The notes below the pieces were generated by a model that made no database searches, was not told the DNA's origin, and was given only the letters and a program-made list of their open reading frames with translations. A stretch of DNA of 37,615 nucleotides, from the NCBI GenBank assembly GCA_964526475.1, contig CAZGKF010000038.1, positions 1 through 37,615 on the forward strand, in the 5' to 3' direction. This document shows, piece after piece, positions 26,663 to 35,642 of the stretch. Positions within the stretch are counted from its first letter, which is position 1. Each line of letters opens with the position of its first letter. The position numbers and the translations under genes are program-made. Source of the DNA: CAYVTV01 sp964526475. GTDB taxonomy: Bacteria; Bacteroidota; Bacteroidia; Bacteroidales; GCA-2748055.

Positions 26663-28603
26663 TTATTTATAGTTTCTTTGCTTAACCTCAATAAATTCGA
26701 AGTTGAGATTTTCTTTGTGCATAAGTGGATCATTTCCGGAACCTATATATTCCCAGGCAGAAACATAGCTGAAATTTGCATCATCTCTGAGTGCTTCACC
26801 TTCCTCAGTCTGATATTCCTCCCTGAAATGTCCTCCACACGATTCTTCCCTGTTAAGCGCATCTTTTGCCATTAATTCTCCTAGTTCCAGGAAATCAGCC
26901 ACTCTTAAGGCTTTTTCAAGTTCAGTATTCATACTTTTCATGTTACCCGGCACTTTTACATCTTTCCGGAATTCTTCCCGCAGTTCTCTGATCATTGGGA
27001 TAGCCTTTTTTAAACCCTCTGCATTTCTTGACATACCGACATAATCCCACATTATTACACCAAGTTTTTTATGTATGGTATCAACAGTAGTTTTCCCTTT
27101 AATATCAATGATCTTTTGAAGTTTCTCTTTCACAGTTGTTTCTGCTTTTTGAAATTCAGGATGCGAAGGCCCCGGATTACCTGTTTTGATTTCGGAGGAC
27201 AAATAGTTTTGAATTGTATATGGAAGAATAAAGTATCCGTCAGCCAGTCCCTGCATAAGGGCAGAGGCTCCAAGCCTGTTAGCGCCATGATCGGAAAAAT
27301 TAGCTTCACCGATTGCAAAAAGCCCGGGAATAGTTGTCATAAGCTCGTAATCAACCCATAGTCCACCCATGGCGTAATGTATGGCAGGATATATCATCAT
27401 GGGTGTTTTGTATGGATTTTCATCCACAATTTTTTCATACATCTGGAACAGATTTCCATATTTGCTTTCAACAGTTTTCTCTCCCTGATGTTCAAGAGCT
27501 TCCTTGAAATCAAGGTAAACAGCAAGTCCTGTATTTCCGACACCAAAGCCTGCATCACATCTTTCTTTTGCTGCACGGGATGCAACATCTCTCGGAACAA
27601 GATTCCCGAAAGCCGGATATCGTCGCTCGAGGAAATAATCTCTTCTTTCCTCAGGGATTTCATTTGCTTTCATATCGCCTCTTCTTATTTTCTCTGCCTC
27701 TTCTTTATTTCCGGGAACCCATATTCTCCCATCGTTGCGCAGACTTTCACTCATGAGGGTTAGTTTTGACTGGTAGGTACCGTGCACCGGTATGCAGGTA
27801 GGGTGTATCTGAACGAATGATGGATTGCCAAAGAAAGCTCCTTTCCTATAACTTTGCCAGATTGCACTAACATTAGCTCCCATAGCCATGGTAGAAAGGA
27901 AATATGCATTTCCATACCCTCCGGTTGCGATAACAACTGCATGAGCAAAATGCTTTCCAATTTCTCCTGTTACAAGATCTCTTGTAACAATACCTCTTGC
28001 TTTTCCATCTATCAACACAAGTTCATGCATCTCTGTTCGCGGGAAAATTTTAACACGGCCAATTTTTACCTGCCTTAATAATGCACTATAAGCGCCCAGA
28101 AGTAATTGCTGACCGGTTTGTCCCTTAGCATAAAATGTTCTGGAAACCTGTGCTCCTCCAAACGAACGGTTTACGAGGTGACCTCCGTAATCTCTTGCAA
28201 ATGGCACTCCCTGTGCAACACACTGATCGATAATGTTATTACTGACCTCCGCAAGCCTGTAAACATTGGCTTCCCGGGAACGGTAATCACCTCCTTTGAT
28301 AGTATCAAAAAATAAGCGGTAAACACTGTCGCCGTCATTCTGATAATTTTTAGCCGCATTTATTCCTCCCTGTGCTGCTATACTATGTGCACGCCGCGGA
28401 CTATCCTGATAACAGAAAGATTTTACATTAAATCCCATCTCCCCGAGGGAAGCAGCAGCAGAGGCTCCGGCAAGTCCGGTTCCAACAACAATAATATCGA
28501 GTTTTCTTTTATTCGACGGATTAACCAGATTCTGTGAAGCTTTGTAAACTCTCCACTTCTCCTCTAAGGGTCCTGAAGGTATCCTGGAATCTAAACTATC
28601 CAT
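26663..28603 (-). CDS. sdhA: Succinate dehydrogenase/fumarate reductase flavoprotein subunit
   Basis: 646 aa. FAD motif V-V-G-T-G-L-A-G-A-S at about 39-48. His73 in A-H-S-I-A-A-Q-G-G-I is the residue that binds FAD covalently in this family. A-T-G-G-Y-G-N and the substrate-site H-P-T-C-I-P follow, then the proton-transfer arginine region V-P-R-D-V-A-S-R and G-E-A-N-F-S-D-H-G-A-N-R-L-G-A-S-A-L. The length and the extra N-terminal segment match the epsilon/Bacteroidota type (B-type complex). Interconverts succinate and fumarate on the cytoplasmic side. It lies 18 bp after the cytochrome b gene and 16 bp before sdhB. Confidence 0.95.
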   Translation of the reverse strand: MDSLDSRIPSGPLEEKWRVYKASQNLVNPSNKRKLDIIVVGTGLAGASAAASLGEMGFNVKSFCYQDSPRRAHSIAAQGGINAAKNYQNDGDSVYRLFFDTIKGGDYRSREANVYRLAEVSNNIIDQCVAQGVPFARDYGGHLVNRSFGGAQVSRTFYAKGQTGQQLLLGAYSALLRQVKIGRVKIFPRTEMHELVLIDGKARGIVTRDLVTGEIGKHFAHAVVIATGGYGNAYFLSTMAMGANVSAIWQSYRKGAFFGNPSFVQIHPTCIPVHGTYQSKLTLMSESLRNDGRIWVPGNKEEAEKIRRGDMKANEIPEERRDYFLERRYPAFGNLVPRDVASRAAKERCDAGFGVGNTGLAVYLDFKEALEHQGEKTVESKYGNLFQMYEKIVDENPYKTPMMIYPAIHYAMGGLWVDYELMTTIPGLFAIGEANFSDHGANRLGASALMQGLADGYFILPYTIQNYLSSEIKTGNPGPSHPEFQKAETTVKEKLQKIIDIKGKTTVDTIHKKLGVIMWDYVGMSRNAEGLKKAIPMIRELREEFRKDVKVPGNMKSMNTELEKALRVADFLELGELMAKDALNREESCGGHFREEYQTEEGEALRDDANFSYVSAWEYIGSGNDPLMHKENLNFEFIEVKQRNYK

Positions 28604-28621
28604 ATATCCTGAATTTTATTT

Positions 28622-29293
28622 TTACCTTGTAAAAAAAATTATCAAAGGAATAAGACTGAAACCTGTTACAATAATTACTGTTACAATGATTCCTGTTTTC
28701 TTTATGATTGGCGTATAGGTTTTATGTTCCAGCCCAAGTGTCTGGAAGGCTGATTGGAATCCATGAAGAAGATGAAATCCTAAAAACAGAAAACAGGCAA
28801 GGTAAAAGATCACAATCCATAAGATCTTAAACTTTGCCAGCACAAGGGCACCCAGATCATGATAGTCTTTCCCGTTATAACTTACGAGGGAGATTTCACC
28901 AAATATCTTTGATTTTAAATAAAAATCAAACAGATGAATGATAAGAAATATAAAGATAATGACCGCTGTGTGGATCATAAACTTGGAAAAATAGGAAGTT
29001 TGCTGATTGTTTGCCACTTTGTATCCAACAGGTCTGGATATCCAGTTTATAATTTGAATGATAAAGCCATAGATAATATGAAGAATAAAACCTCCGAATA
29101 AAACAACTTCAAAAATTTTAATTAAAATATTCGTGCTCATAAAATGCGCAGCAAGATTAAAATATCTGCTATCCTCAAAAATTATCAGCAATAAATTAAT
29201 TCCCATATGCACCAGCAGGAAACTGATGAGAAACAGTCCGGCCAGTGCCATCATAAGTTTCTTCCCAATAGAGGAAGAGAGTATATTTGTCAT
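28622..29293 (-). CDS. sdhC: Succinate dehydrogenase/fumarate reductase cytochrome b subunit
   Basis: 223 aa with five membrane helices. It is the single-chain, diheme, B-type anchor found in Bacteroidota, Bacillus and Wolinella, not the SdhC/SdhD pair of Proteobacteria. Histidines in membrane segments likely to bind heme occur in the helices with L-V-H-M-G-I, A-A-H-F-M, L-H-I-I-Y-G, I-H-T-A-V and L-H-G-F-Q-S. It is first in the operon with a weak purine-rich ribosome site (AAGGATC) before its ATG. It anchors the complex and exchanges electrons with menaquinone (family knowledge). Confidence 0.93.
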   Translation of the reverse strand: MTNILSSSIGKKLMMALAGLFLISFLLVHMGINLLLIIFEDSRYFNLAAHFMSTNILIKIFEVVLFGGFILHIIYGFIIQIINWISRPVGYKVANNQQTSYFSKFMIHTAVIIFIFLIIHLFDFYLKSKIFGEISLVSYNGKDYHDLGALVLAKFKILWIVIFYLACFLFLGFHLLHGFQSAFQTLGLEHKTYTPIIKKTGIIVTVIIVTGFSLIPLIIFFTR

Positions 29294-29538
29294 AAGATCC
29301 TTGTAAAGTAAGTTAATGTTCTTATAAACTTACAAAAAAAATGGCAAAACAGACTAAACATAAATTTTTTGCATTAAGCCTTCGGAATTGTAATTTTACC
29401 ATATGATCAGGCATAGTTATTAAAAAATGGAAAATAGTAATTATTTATTATATTCTTTTTAAATTATAAAGAAAGATTCTAAACTAAAGATCTCTTTTTA
29501 TAACTTTAACATCAGGTTTTAAAAATAAAAAGAATAAT

Positions 29539-30336
29539 ATGAAATCAATAAAATACAGGAGAGTTAATGTATGTTTTAAAACTTTTGGCAAAAAAGAAAA
29601 TCCGGCTGTTGTTCTCCTGCATGGATATCTTGAATCAATGGATACCATGGAGGAAATGGCGCAAAATTTCGCTTCCGGTTACTTCGTTATAACCCCGGAC
29701 CTTCCGGGACATGGGCTTTCCGGAGTTTATGGTGAGGTGCATTTAATGGATGACCTTGCAGAATCTTTGATAAGAATACTGGATTTCGAAGGGATTAATA
29801 AAATTCATCTTGTTGGCCATTCAATGGGAGGTTATGTAACATTAGCATTCAGGGATCTTTTCCCTGAAAGGCTTTTATCTTTTATTCTTTTGCATTCTCA
29901 TTGCTTTTCAGATCCTGAAGAAAAAAAACAAAACCGTGAAAGAGAGATAGAACTTTTGAGGAATGGAAAGAAAGAGCTGATTATCAGTATGAATATTCCG
30001 AAATTATTTGCCGATGATAATCAGAAAGATTTCATTCCGGAAATTGAGCGAACCATAAAAATTGCAATGAGAACTCCTGCTGAAGGAATGGCAGCAATAC
30101 TGAGAGGCATGATGGAAAGACCCGATCGCTCAAATTTGCTTGAAAAGGGAGGCATCCCTTCTCTTTTGTTCGCCGGGATGAAGGATAATCATATTCCTGC
30201 TGATGTTGTAAAAAAGATCATGTCTTTTGCCAGAGATATGAAATGTATCGAACTTGATTATAGCGGGCACATGGGATTTATTGAGGAGAAAGAAAAAGTT
30301 TATAATACTTTAAAGGAATTCTTCAGTCAACTTTGA
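29539..30336 (+). CDS. Alpha/beta hydrolase
   Basis: 265 aa. The oxyanion region is L-L-H-G-Y-L-E-S, the nucleophile elbow is G-H-S-M-G-G with S95, the acid is D216 in G-M-K-D-N-H, and the catalytic histidine is H244 in S-G-H-M-G. A cap domain rich in charged helices lies between about 125 and 195. No signal peptide, so cytoplasmic. The exact substrate is not readable: esterases, MenH-like and bromoperoxidase-like enzymes share this layout. Single gene, divergent from the sdh operon. Confidence 0.88.
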   Translation: MKSIKYRRVNVCFKTFGKKENPAVVLLHGYLESMDTMEEMAQNFASGYFVITPDLPGHGLSGVYGEVHLMDDLAESLIRILDFEGINKIHLVGHSMGGYVTLAFRDLFPERLLSFILLHSHCFSDPEEKKQNREREIELLRNGKKELIISMNIPKLFADDNQKDFIPEIERTIKIAMRTPAEGMAAILRGMMERPDRSNLLEKGGIPSLLFAGMKDNHIPADVVKKIMSFARDMKCIELDYSGHMGFIEEKEKVYNTLKEFFSQL

Positions 30337-30436
30337 AATCTACTTTAGAAATTGTGTTTGTTGATTAGTTTAATAATGTATAAATAATTCCGGATGATGG
30401 AATGGCAGGATGCTGCTCAGGGAGTAAAATATGGAT

Positions 30437-32095
30437 TTAAATTTTATTGTTTAACAGATCGATCGCCCTGAGTAATGTGTTGTCAATTTCTTTAATAATA
30501 GGATAAAAACCCTCGTTATCGATTAAATTCCTTGCAATATGAGCTTTTAATTGGGTTTTCAAAATCTTCTCAGAGATATGGATATCCTTATAATCAGGTT
30601 GAACACCATTCTCCGATGCAAATTTTATAAAATTATTATAATAATTGGTATTATCAAGGTAGCTGGAGATTTCCTGAGGAGTTTTCAGATTTTTCATTTT
30701 ATCCCGGTAGTCATCGGTAAAGTTAAAAGCGTACCTGAAAATAAGTCCCTGATTTCGTACTTTAGTGAAATATTCAGTCAGACCTGCAGTATCTAAAGGG
30801 ATAAAGACATCGGGCATTATACCTCCTCCACCATAAACAGTTTTACCTCCGGGAGTCAGGTATTTCAGGGAGTCTGCCAGTTTAATGCTGTCGGCATATT
30901 GAAATTCCCCATGGTTAAACCTTTCGTTTAGATCACTGTAGTACTCTTCTTTGCCATTTAAATAAGGTTTTTGAATACTGCGACCAGTCGGCGTGTAATA
31001 TCTGGCAATAGTTAATCGTAAGGCAGAGCCATCACGAAACTGAACCTGTTCCTGTACAAGTCCTTTTCCAAAAGAACGCCTTCCTACTATTGTTCCCCTG
31101 TCATTATCCTGAATAGCTCCTGCAAGGATTTCACTGGCCGACGCTGAAAATTCATCTATCAGAACGATTAATTCATCATTTTTACAAGCACCTCTGGCTG
31201 TTGCAAAGAAATCATTTCTGGCTCTTGCTTTTCCCCGGGTATAAACAATGAGTTTATTTGCTTCCAGGAACTGATCAGCTATTTTCGTGGCTGCGTCCAT
31301 TATACCTCCTCCGTTAGATCTCAAATCGAGTATAAGTTTCTTCATACCCTTCTGATGCAGTTTTTCAATTCCTTTTAAAAATTCATCATAGGTAGTTTGG
31401 GAGAAATTATTGATTTTAATATAACCCGTTTCCTGATCGATCATGTAAGCAACATCAACACTATATAAGGGTATATCATCCCTGACAATAATAAACTGGA
31501 GTGGCTTTTTCTCATTCCTTCTCAGAACGGTAACATTCACACTTGTTCCTTTCGGCCCGCGCAGTTTGGAAACAACCACATCCGTTTCCATTTCAACACC
31601 GGCTACATTTATATCGTCAATGGTTATAATTCTGTCGCCGGGAAGAATTCCGACAATTTCAGAGGGCCCGTTAGGAACAGTATTAATTACTGCAACAGTA
31701 TCATTGTTCATGTTGAATACAATGCCAATTCCACTGAAATTGCCAAGTATTGGCTCGTTATATTTTTTTATTTCAGAGGCAGGGATGTAAACTGAATGAG
31801 GGTCAAGGTTCTCCAGAATGAAATGGATGGTATTTTCTGTTACACTTTCTAAATCAACGGTGTCAACATATTCATTCTCAATATAACCAAGGAGAGAAGA
31901 TATTTTATTGGATCTGGGGATAAGTGAAAAACTTCCCTGTTCACCAGTAAGCGTGAAAGATTTATTTTTCAGGAATAATGGTAAGTTAGGATTATCTGAA
32001 TGAAACCTGGTTCCATACCAGTTACCTATTAAGATTCCGAGAATCAGAATGATTGATAGAATCAGTGGTAAATATATGTTTTTTATTGTCTTCAT
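30437..32095 (-). CDS. S41 family C-terminal processing peptidase (CtpA-like)
   Basis: 552 aa with one N-terminal membrane anchor and the rest periplasmic. The PDZ domain at about 125-205 (F-S-G-I-G-I-V-F, G-D-R-I-I-T-I-D-D) precedes the tail-specific protease domain. The Ser-Lys dyad is S319 in F-S-A-S-A-S-E-I-L and K344 in F-G-K-G-L-V-Q, separated by 25 residues as in known CtpA enzymes. It should cleave C-terminal tails of envelope proteins. The ATG overlaps the stop of the upstream deaminase gene by 4 bp (ATGA), so the two are translationally coupled. Confidence 0.93.
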   Translation of the reverse strand: MKTIKNIYLPLILSIILILGILIGNWYGTRFHSDNPNLPLFLKNKSFTLTGEQGSFSLIPRSNKISSLLGYIENEYVDTVDLESVTENTIHFILENLDPHSVYIPASEIKKYNEPILGNFSGIGIVFNMNNDTVAVINTVPNGPSEIVGILPGDRIITIDDINVAGVEMETDVVVSKLRGPKGTSVNVTVLRRNEKKPLQFIIVRDDIPLYSVDVAYMIDQETGYIKINNFSQTTYDEFLKGIEKLHQKGMKKLILDLRSNGGGIMDAATKIADQFLEANKLIVYTRGKARARNDFFATARGACKNDELIVLIDEFSASASEILAGAIQDNDRGTIVGRRSFGKGLVQEQVQFRDGSALRLTIARYYTPTGRSIQKPYLNGKEEYYSDLNERFNHGEFQYADSIKLADSLKYLTPGGKTVYGGGGIMPDVFIPLDTAGLTEYFTKVRNQGLIFRYAFNFTDDYRDKMKNLKTPQEISSYLDNTNYYNNFIKFASENGVQPDYKDIHISEKILKTQLKAHIARNLIDNEGFYPIIKEIDNTLLRAIDLLNNKI

Positions 32096-32526
32096 GTTTC
32101 ATTAATTGGAAGGTGTAACACCTCAACACCTGCTCTGTTAAGCAATGAAAGTCCGTCATCCTGCCGGTAAGGTTCTGAAAAAACCACACGGGTTATTCCT
32201 GACTGAATAATAAGTTTTGAACACTCTATGCAGGGAGAAGAAGTTACGTATAAAGTTGCTCCTTCACTTGAGTTGTTTGATTTGGCAACTTTGGTGATAG
32301 CATTTGCCTCGGCATGGAGAACGTATGGTTTGGTTATATTATTATCATCTTCGCAAACATTTTCAAATCCTTCGGGAGTACCGTTGTATCCGTCAGAGAT
32401 AATCATTCTGCCTTTTACAATAATTGCACCGACTTTCCGTCTTTTACAATAAGAATTCTTTGACCATATTTCAGCCATCTGCAGATACCGCTGATCTAAT
32501 TCCAATTGTTTATCGCTGTTAAACAT
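32092..32526 (-). CDS. dCMP/cytidine deaminase-like zinc hydrolase (ComEB type)
   Basis: 144 aa. The zinc site H-A-E-A-N-A-I and P-C-I-E-C is that of deoxycytidylate deaminases, and the N-terminal segment Y-L-Q-M-A-E-I-W-S-K-N-S-Y-C-K-R-R-K-V-G fits ComEB/dCMP deaminase. It probably feeds dUMP to thymidylate synthesis. It is first in a two-gene unit with the S41 peptidase, an arrangement I recall from other Bacteroidota, although no functional link is evident. Confidence 0.9.
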   Translation of the reverse strand: MFNSDKQLELDQRYLQMAEIWSKNSYCKRRKVGAIIVKGRMIISDGYNGTPEGFENVCEDDNNITKPYVLHAEANAITKVAKSNNSSEGATLYVTSSPCIECSKLIIQSGITRVVFSEPYRQDDGLSLLNRAGVEVLHLPINET

Positions 32527-32573
32527 TAACTACCTCTAATTTACAAGGGAATAGCGTTCCCCTGCCTGAATTG

Positions 32574-32581
32574 CAAAGATA
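32574..32581 (-). promoter_or_regulatory. Predicted -7 element for the deaminase/S41 unit
   Basis: The minus strand reads TATCTTTG, an exact match to TAnnTTTG, 47 nt before the deaminase ATG. No clear upstream TTTG box is present at the expected spacing. Confidence 0.45.
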
Positions 32582-32628
32582 CAATTTTTGATGTTGGTAT
32601 TTATTCTTTAATTGCTCTAATTTCAAAT

Positions 32629-34416
32629 CTAATATTTGTTCCCGGATGTTTTTCGTTTTCTTCTTTTTTCCCCTGTCCGGTAAGATTTATTGTAAGAATT
32701 GCCATACTCTTTTTTATCCGATGGGCTTAGTACTACCTGGATATTCTCATAGCTCAGGTTTTTGAAAGAGGATACAATTTCTTTTGCGTACCGGCTATCG
32801 GTTTCAAAGAAAGAGAAATTACGTTCGATATCAATTTTGCCTATCTCAATATTCCTTATCCGTGTTTGATTGTTTATAAGAGCAATAAGTTTAGCAGGAT
32901 TAATGTTGCTTTTTGACCCCAGGTTGATATGGAATTTGGAGAATTCAACATCATGCATTCTTCTTCTGCTCCGGGATTTCTCATTCTTATCGGGAAATTC
33001 AGATGTTTTTCTGTATTTATCTCTGAATTTATCTCTTCCTCTGTTTCTGTAATTATCATGATCTCTGCCTGCTTCTTTTTTAGAGCTTTCATTTACATTA
33101 AGATCAGGGGCATTTTTATAAAATTCGAGAAATCTGTTGAATTCGGCTGAAACAAAAAGCTTAATAAGGTCTTCCTTACTCAGGTGGTCAAGCTTATCAT
33201 ATATAGCAGGCATATATTTTCCAATTTGGGACTCATCTACTGCTATCTTTTCAATTTTATCAATCATGCTGAGGAGTTGAATTTCACATATTTCCCTGCC
33301 GCCGGGAACTTTCTTGCGTTCCAGGGGTTTCCCGACTAATTTTTCAAGTTCCCGGATCTTACTGTTTTCTCTTGTGTGGATAATTGCTGCCGATATTCCT
33401 GTTTTATTTGCCCGGCCGGTTCTTCCGCTTCGATGAATATATACTTCCAGTTCATCGGGCAGGTTATAGTTAATAATATGGCTAAGGTCGGTTACATCAA
33501 GTCCGCGTGCTGCCACATCTGTTGCAACAAGTAACTGGAGATGCCCGGAGCGGAAGCGACCCATTACATGATCTCTTTGTGCCTGGGAGAGATCACCGTG
33601 GAGTGAATCAGCATTATAACCATCTGCAATAAGTTTGTCAGCTACATCTTTGGTTTCCTGTCTGGTCCTGCAAAATACAATTCCGTATATGTCAGGCTGC
33701 ATATCTACAATACGTTTAAGGGCATTATACCTGTCCTTCGAATGCACCATATAATATTCATGTTGAACATTATCAGCACCGGTATTCTTCTTGCCCACAG
33801 TTATTTCCAAAGTGTTTTTCAGGAATTTCTTTGTAAGTGAGGATATTTCCGGGGACATAGTAGCGGAAAAAAGAAGGGTTTGTTTTTCTTCAGGGGTTTC
33901 CGCCATGATAGTGTCGAGGTCTTCTTTGAACCCCATATTTAGCATCTCATCAGCTTCATCAAGGATCATCCAGCGGATAGCGTTTATTTTTAAAACTTTC
34001 CTGCGGATCAGATCCAGTGTTCTGCCCGGTGTTCCCACAACGGCATGAGCTCCTTTCTTCAGCGCTTTAATCTGGTTTTCGATGCTTGCCCCGCCATAAA
34101 CTGCAACTGTGCTGAAATCACCGATGTATTTCGAGTAGTTTTGAAGGTCATTGCTTATCTGGATACACAGTTCACGTGTTGGGCAAAGGATCAATGATTG
34201 AATATTTTTTGAGCTTAGGTCGGTCATTTCAATAAGAGGAAGACCAAATGCAGCAGTTTTCCCTGTACCTGTCTGCGCGAGGGAGATAATATCCCTGTTG
34301 GTAGAAAGAAATGCGGGAATGGTTTTTATCTGGACAGGAGTAGGAGTATCAAATCCCATTTCTTCAACAGCCCTGAGCAATTCGCTGCAAAGGCCTGATT
34401 CGTTAAAATTTAGCAT
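32629..34416 (-). CDS. DEAD-box RNA helicase with DbpA-type RNA-binding domain
   Basis: 595 aa. The helicase motifs appear in order: Q motif (T-P-V-Q), A-Q-T-G-T-G-K-T (motif I), P-T-R-E-L (Ia), T-P-G-R (Ib), D-E-A-D (II), S-A-T (III), then A-R-G-L-D (V) and H-R-S-G-R-T-G-R-A (VI). A charged linker rich in R, D and N follows (about 450-490). Then comes a DbpA/CsdA-like RNA-binding domain (about 495-570: F-H-I-N-L-G-S-K, I-G-K-I-D-I, F-F-E). A basic tail closes it. Family members unwind rRNA during ribosome assembly and cold adaptation. A leader of about 125 nt lies between its predicted promoter and ATG. Confidence 0.93.
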   Translation of the reverse strand: MLNFNESGLCSELLRAVEEMGFDTPTPVQIKTIPAFLSTNRDIISLAQTGTGKTAAFGLPLIEMTDLSSKNIQSLILCPTRELCIQISNDLQNYSKYIGDFSTVAVYGGASIENQIKALKKGAHAVVGTPGRTLDLIRRKVLKINAIRWMILDEADEMLNMGFKEDLDTIMAETPEEKQTLLFSATMSPEISSLTKKFLKNTLEITVGKKNTGADNVQHEYYMVHSKDRYNALKRIVDMQPDIYGIVFCRTRQETKDVADKLIADGYNADSLHGDLSQAQRDHVMGRFRSGHLQLLVATDVAARGLDVTDLSHIINYNLPDELEVYIHRSGRTGRANKTGISAAIIHTRENSKIRELEKLVGKPLERKKVPGGREICEIQLLSMIDKIEKIAVDESQIGKYMPAIYDKLDHLSKEDLIKLFVSAEFNRFLEFYKNAPDLNVNESSKKEAGRDHDNYRNRGRDKFRDKYRKTSEFPDKNEKSRSRRRMHDVEFSKFHINLGSKSNINPAKLIALINNQTRIRNIEIGKIDIERNFSFFETDSRYAKEIVSSFKNLSYENIQVVLSPSDKKEYGNSYNKSYRTGEKRRKRKTSGNKY

Positions 34417-34546
34417 TAAATTAAAATTAAATTAAATAGAAAGACTTTGTTAAGTCTTGCTTTTATTGGTGAATAAAAATTTGTGACAGTCAACCTGAAG
34501 AAAGAATAAAGGAGAACTTTAGTTATTGCTTAAGTTAAACAGCGCG

Positions 34547-34554
34547 CAAAGGTA
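34547..34554 (-). promoter_or_regulatory. Predicted -7 element for the helicase gene
   Basis: TACCTTTG on the minus strand matches TAnnTTTG. It implies an untranslated leader of about 125 nt before the helicase ATG at 34416. Confidence 0.4.
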
Positions 34555-34688
34555 AGGTTATTTTTTTAATAAACAGGAATATCTTTGCAGATATTGCAGA
34601 ACATGAAATAAGATTATGAAGCAATGTTGTCAGGCAGTAGTCTGAAAAGTTAGTGACTGTTCATCAGCAGCAGCCGTAACAATCTTTA

Positions 34689-34719
34689 TTGCTAAGAACA
34701 GCAAATTATATTATCTTCG
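34689..34719 (+). promoter_or_regulatory. Predicted promoter of tRNA-Leu
   Basis: TTG (34689-34691), then 20 nt, then TATCTTCG (34712-34719), which fits the Bacteroidota consensus with one mismatch (C for T). The end is 11 nt before the mature tRNA. Confidence 0.5.
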
Positions 34720-34730
34720 CAATGTTTTTT

Positions 34731-34814
34731 GCCCGGATGGCGGAACAGGTAGACGCGCTGGTCTCAAACACCAGTGGTAGCAATACCGTGCCGGTTCGAC
34801 CCCGGCTCCGGGTA
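34731..34814 (+). tRNA. tRNA-Leu (anticodon CAA)
   Basis: 84 nt with a long variable arm as expected for class II tRNA-Leu. The acceptor arm is GCCCGGA with TCCGGGT (one G-T pair at the end). The anticodon stem is CTGGT/ACCAG at 34758-34762 and 34770-34774, with loop CTCAAAC, giving anticodon CAA at 34765-34767 (reads UUG). The T arm is GCCGG-TTCGACC-CCGGC. The discriminator is A, and CCA is not encoded. Confidence 0.95.
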
Positions 34815-34819
34815 CAAAG

Positions 34820-34855
34820 TCAGAGTGAGAGTGATGAATGACCACTCTGATTTTT
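34820..34855 (+). terminator. Rho-independent terminator after tRNA-Leu
   Basis: TCAGAGTG (34820-34827) pairs perfectly with CACTCTGA (34843-34850) around a 15-nt loop and is followed by five T. It starts 6 nt after the tRNA. Confidence 0.7.
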
Positions 34856-35127
34856 CTTGCATTATTTGGTTATTGCCTTTTGCATATAATAGAGCTGGAG
34901 CATGTGCGGTTTTCAGATTTTCCTTTAGTGTTTTTGAATACTCATGTGATTTTATCGGAATATATTCATAGCCCTCATCATTCATTGTGTTTGCCCTGCA
35001 TGGGTAAGCAGTGCAACCACCTGGAAGCTCTGATTAAATCAGAAAAATAAACATTTTTCTAACAATCCGGGTACCAACAAGTGTGTATTTTCCCGGAGGG
35101 TGCAAATCCCTTATGCAGAGAAGTTCT

Positions 35128-35151
35128 CCCCGTCAGTTTCTACTGGCGGGG
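35128..35151. other. Strong GC-rich hairpin of unknown role
   Basis: CCCCGTCAG pairs over 9 bp (one G-T) with CTGGCGGGG around the loop TTTCTA. There is no T-tract after it, so it is not a standard terminator. A small stem-loop with loop TGCAAAT, resembling a tRNA T arm, lies just upstream at about 35095-35111. It could be a remnant of a structured RNA or a mobile-element end. Confidence 0.45.
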
Positions 35152-35430
35152 CAGCCTACTCGATTGCCTGCAGTAGCTTTATTTACCAATCGAAATATTC
35201 AAATTCCTTCCTAATCCAATTTCAATCAGTTTATTGTATGCAATTACCTTTCTATTCCTCAAACAAAGTTAACTAATCAGTTTACATTTTCAAAATCACA
35301 CCGGGATTATTTTTAGTAATGAGTCTCTCCTGCTATTGCAGGCAACATAATAGAGTTTTATTCATTGTTCTCATCTGCGACTCAAAAAGACTAATAGTCT
35401 GCTATATCAAATTTTGAAGTTCTCATACCT

Positions 35431-35604
35431 CTATTTTTTTATTCTTTTATAGATTTCTTTTGCCTTTTCGATTCTTTCTGTTGAGTTGATAGTTATTTCA
35501 AGAGTACCCGATTTTTTCTATACTTCGAAATTATTAATTAAAGTTTTGCAGATGCTCAACTTGTTAAAAAATAAAAAAGAATCTTTAAGGCAATATTTTT
35601 GTTC
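35431..35604 (-). pseudogene. Possible decayed C-terminal coding fragment
   Basis: Reading the minus strand, about 57 codons run from 35604 to a stop at 35431 and are interrupted by one in-frame TAG at 35518-35520. The last 28 codons give a protein-like end (K-K-S-G-T-L-E-I-T-I-N-S-T-E-R-I-E-K-A-K), strongly charged and amphipathic. I cannot name a family. It may be chance in AT-rich DNA. Confidence 0.22.
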
Positions 35605-35624
35605 TTACCTGACTCACCCCCCAA

Positions 35625-35642
35625 GAGGCTGTCTAAAAAGAC
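35625..35642. mobile_element. IS-terminus-like sequence (remnant)
   Basis: The sequence GAGGCTGTCTAAAAAGAC resembles terminal inverted repeats of IS4/IS1182-type elements, from memory. No transposase and no matching inverted copy is visible in the window. A related string (AAAAAGACTAAT) recurs directly at 35384-35395 and 35635-35646. Confidence 0.25.

Larger units (their letters stand above)
34417..34730. other. Intergenic region between the helicase and tRNA-Leu
   Basis: About 314 bp. It contains the helicase 5' leader, its predicted -7 element at 34547-34554, a plus-strand TATCTTTG at 34580-34587 with no obvious gene directly after it, and the tRNA promoter at the right end. I see no ORF with coding character. 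Confidence 0.5.

Noticed and set aside
34764..34985. 73-aa minus-strand frame over the tRNA-Leu
   Set aside because: Its C-terminal third is the antisense of the tRNA (giving E-P-G-S-N-R), a well-known source of false ORFs, and the rest has no recognisable family.
34838..35050. 70-aa plus-strand frame after the tRNA, with a faint resemblance in another frame to a GIY-YIG remnant (A-Y-N-R)
   Set aside because: The match is a few residues only and frames would have to shift; not supportable.
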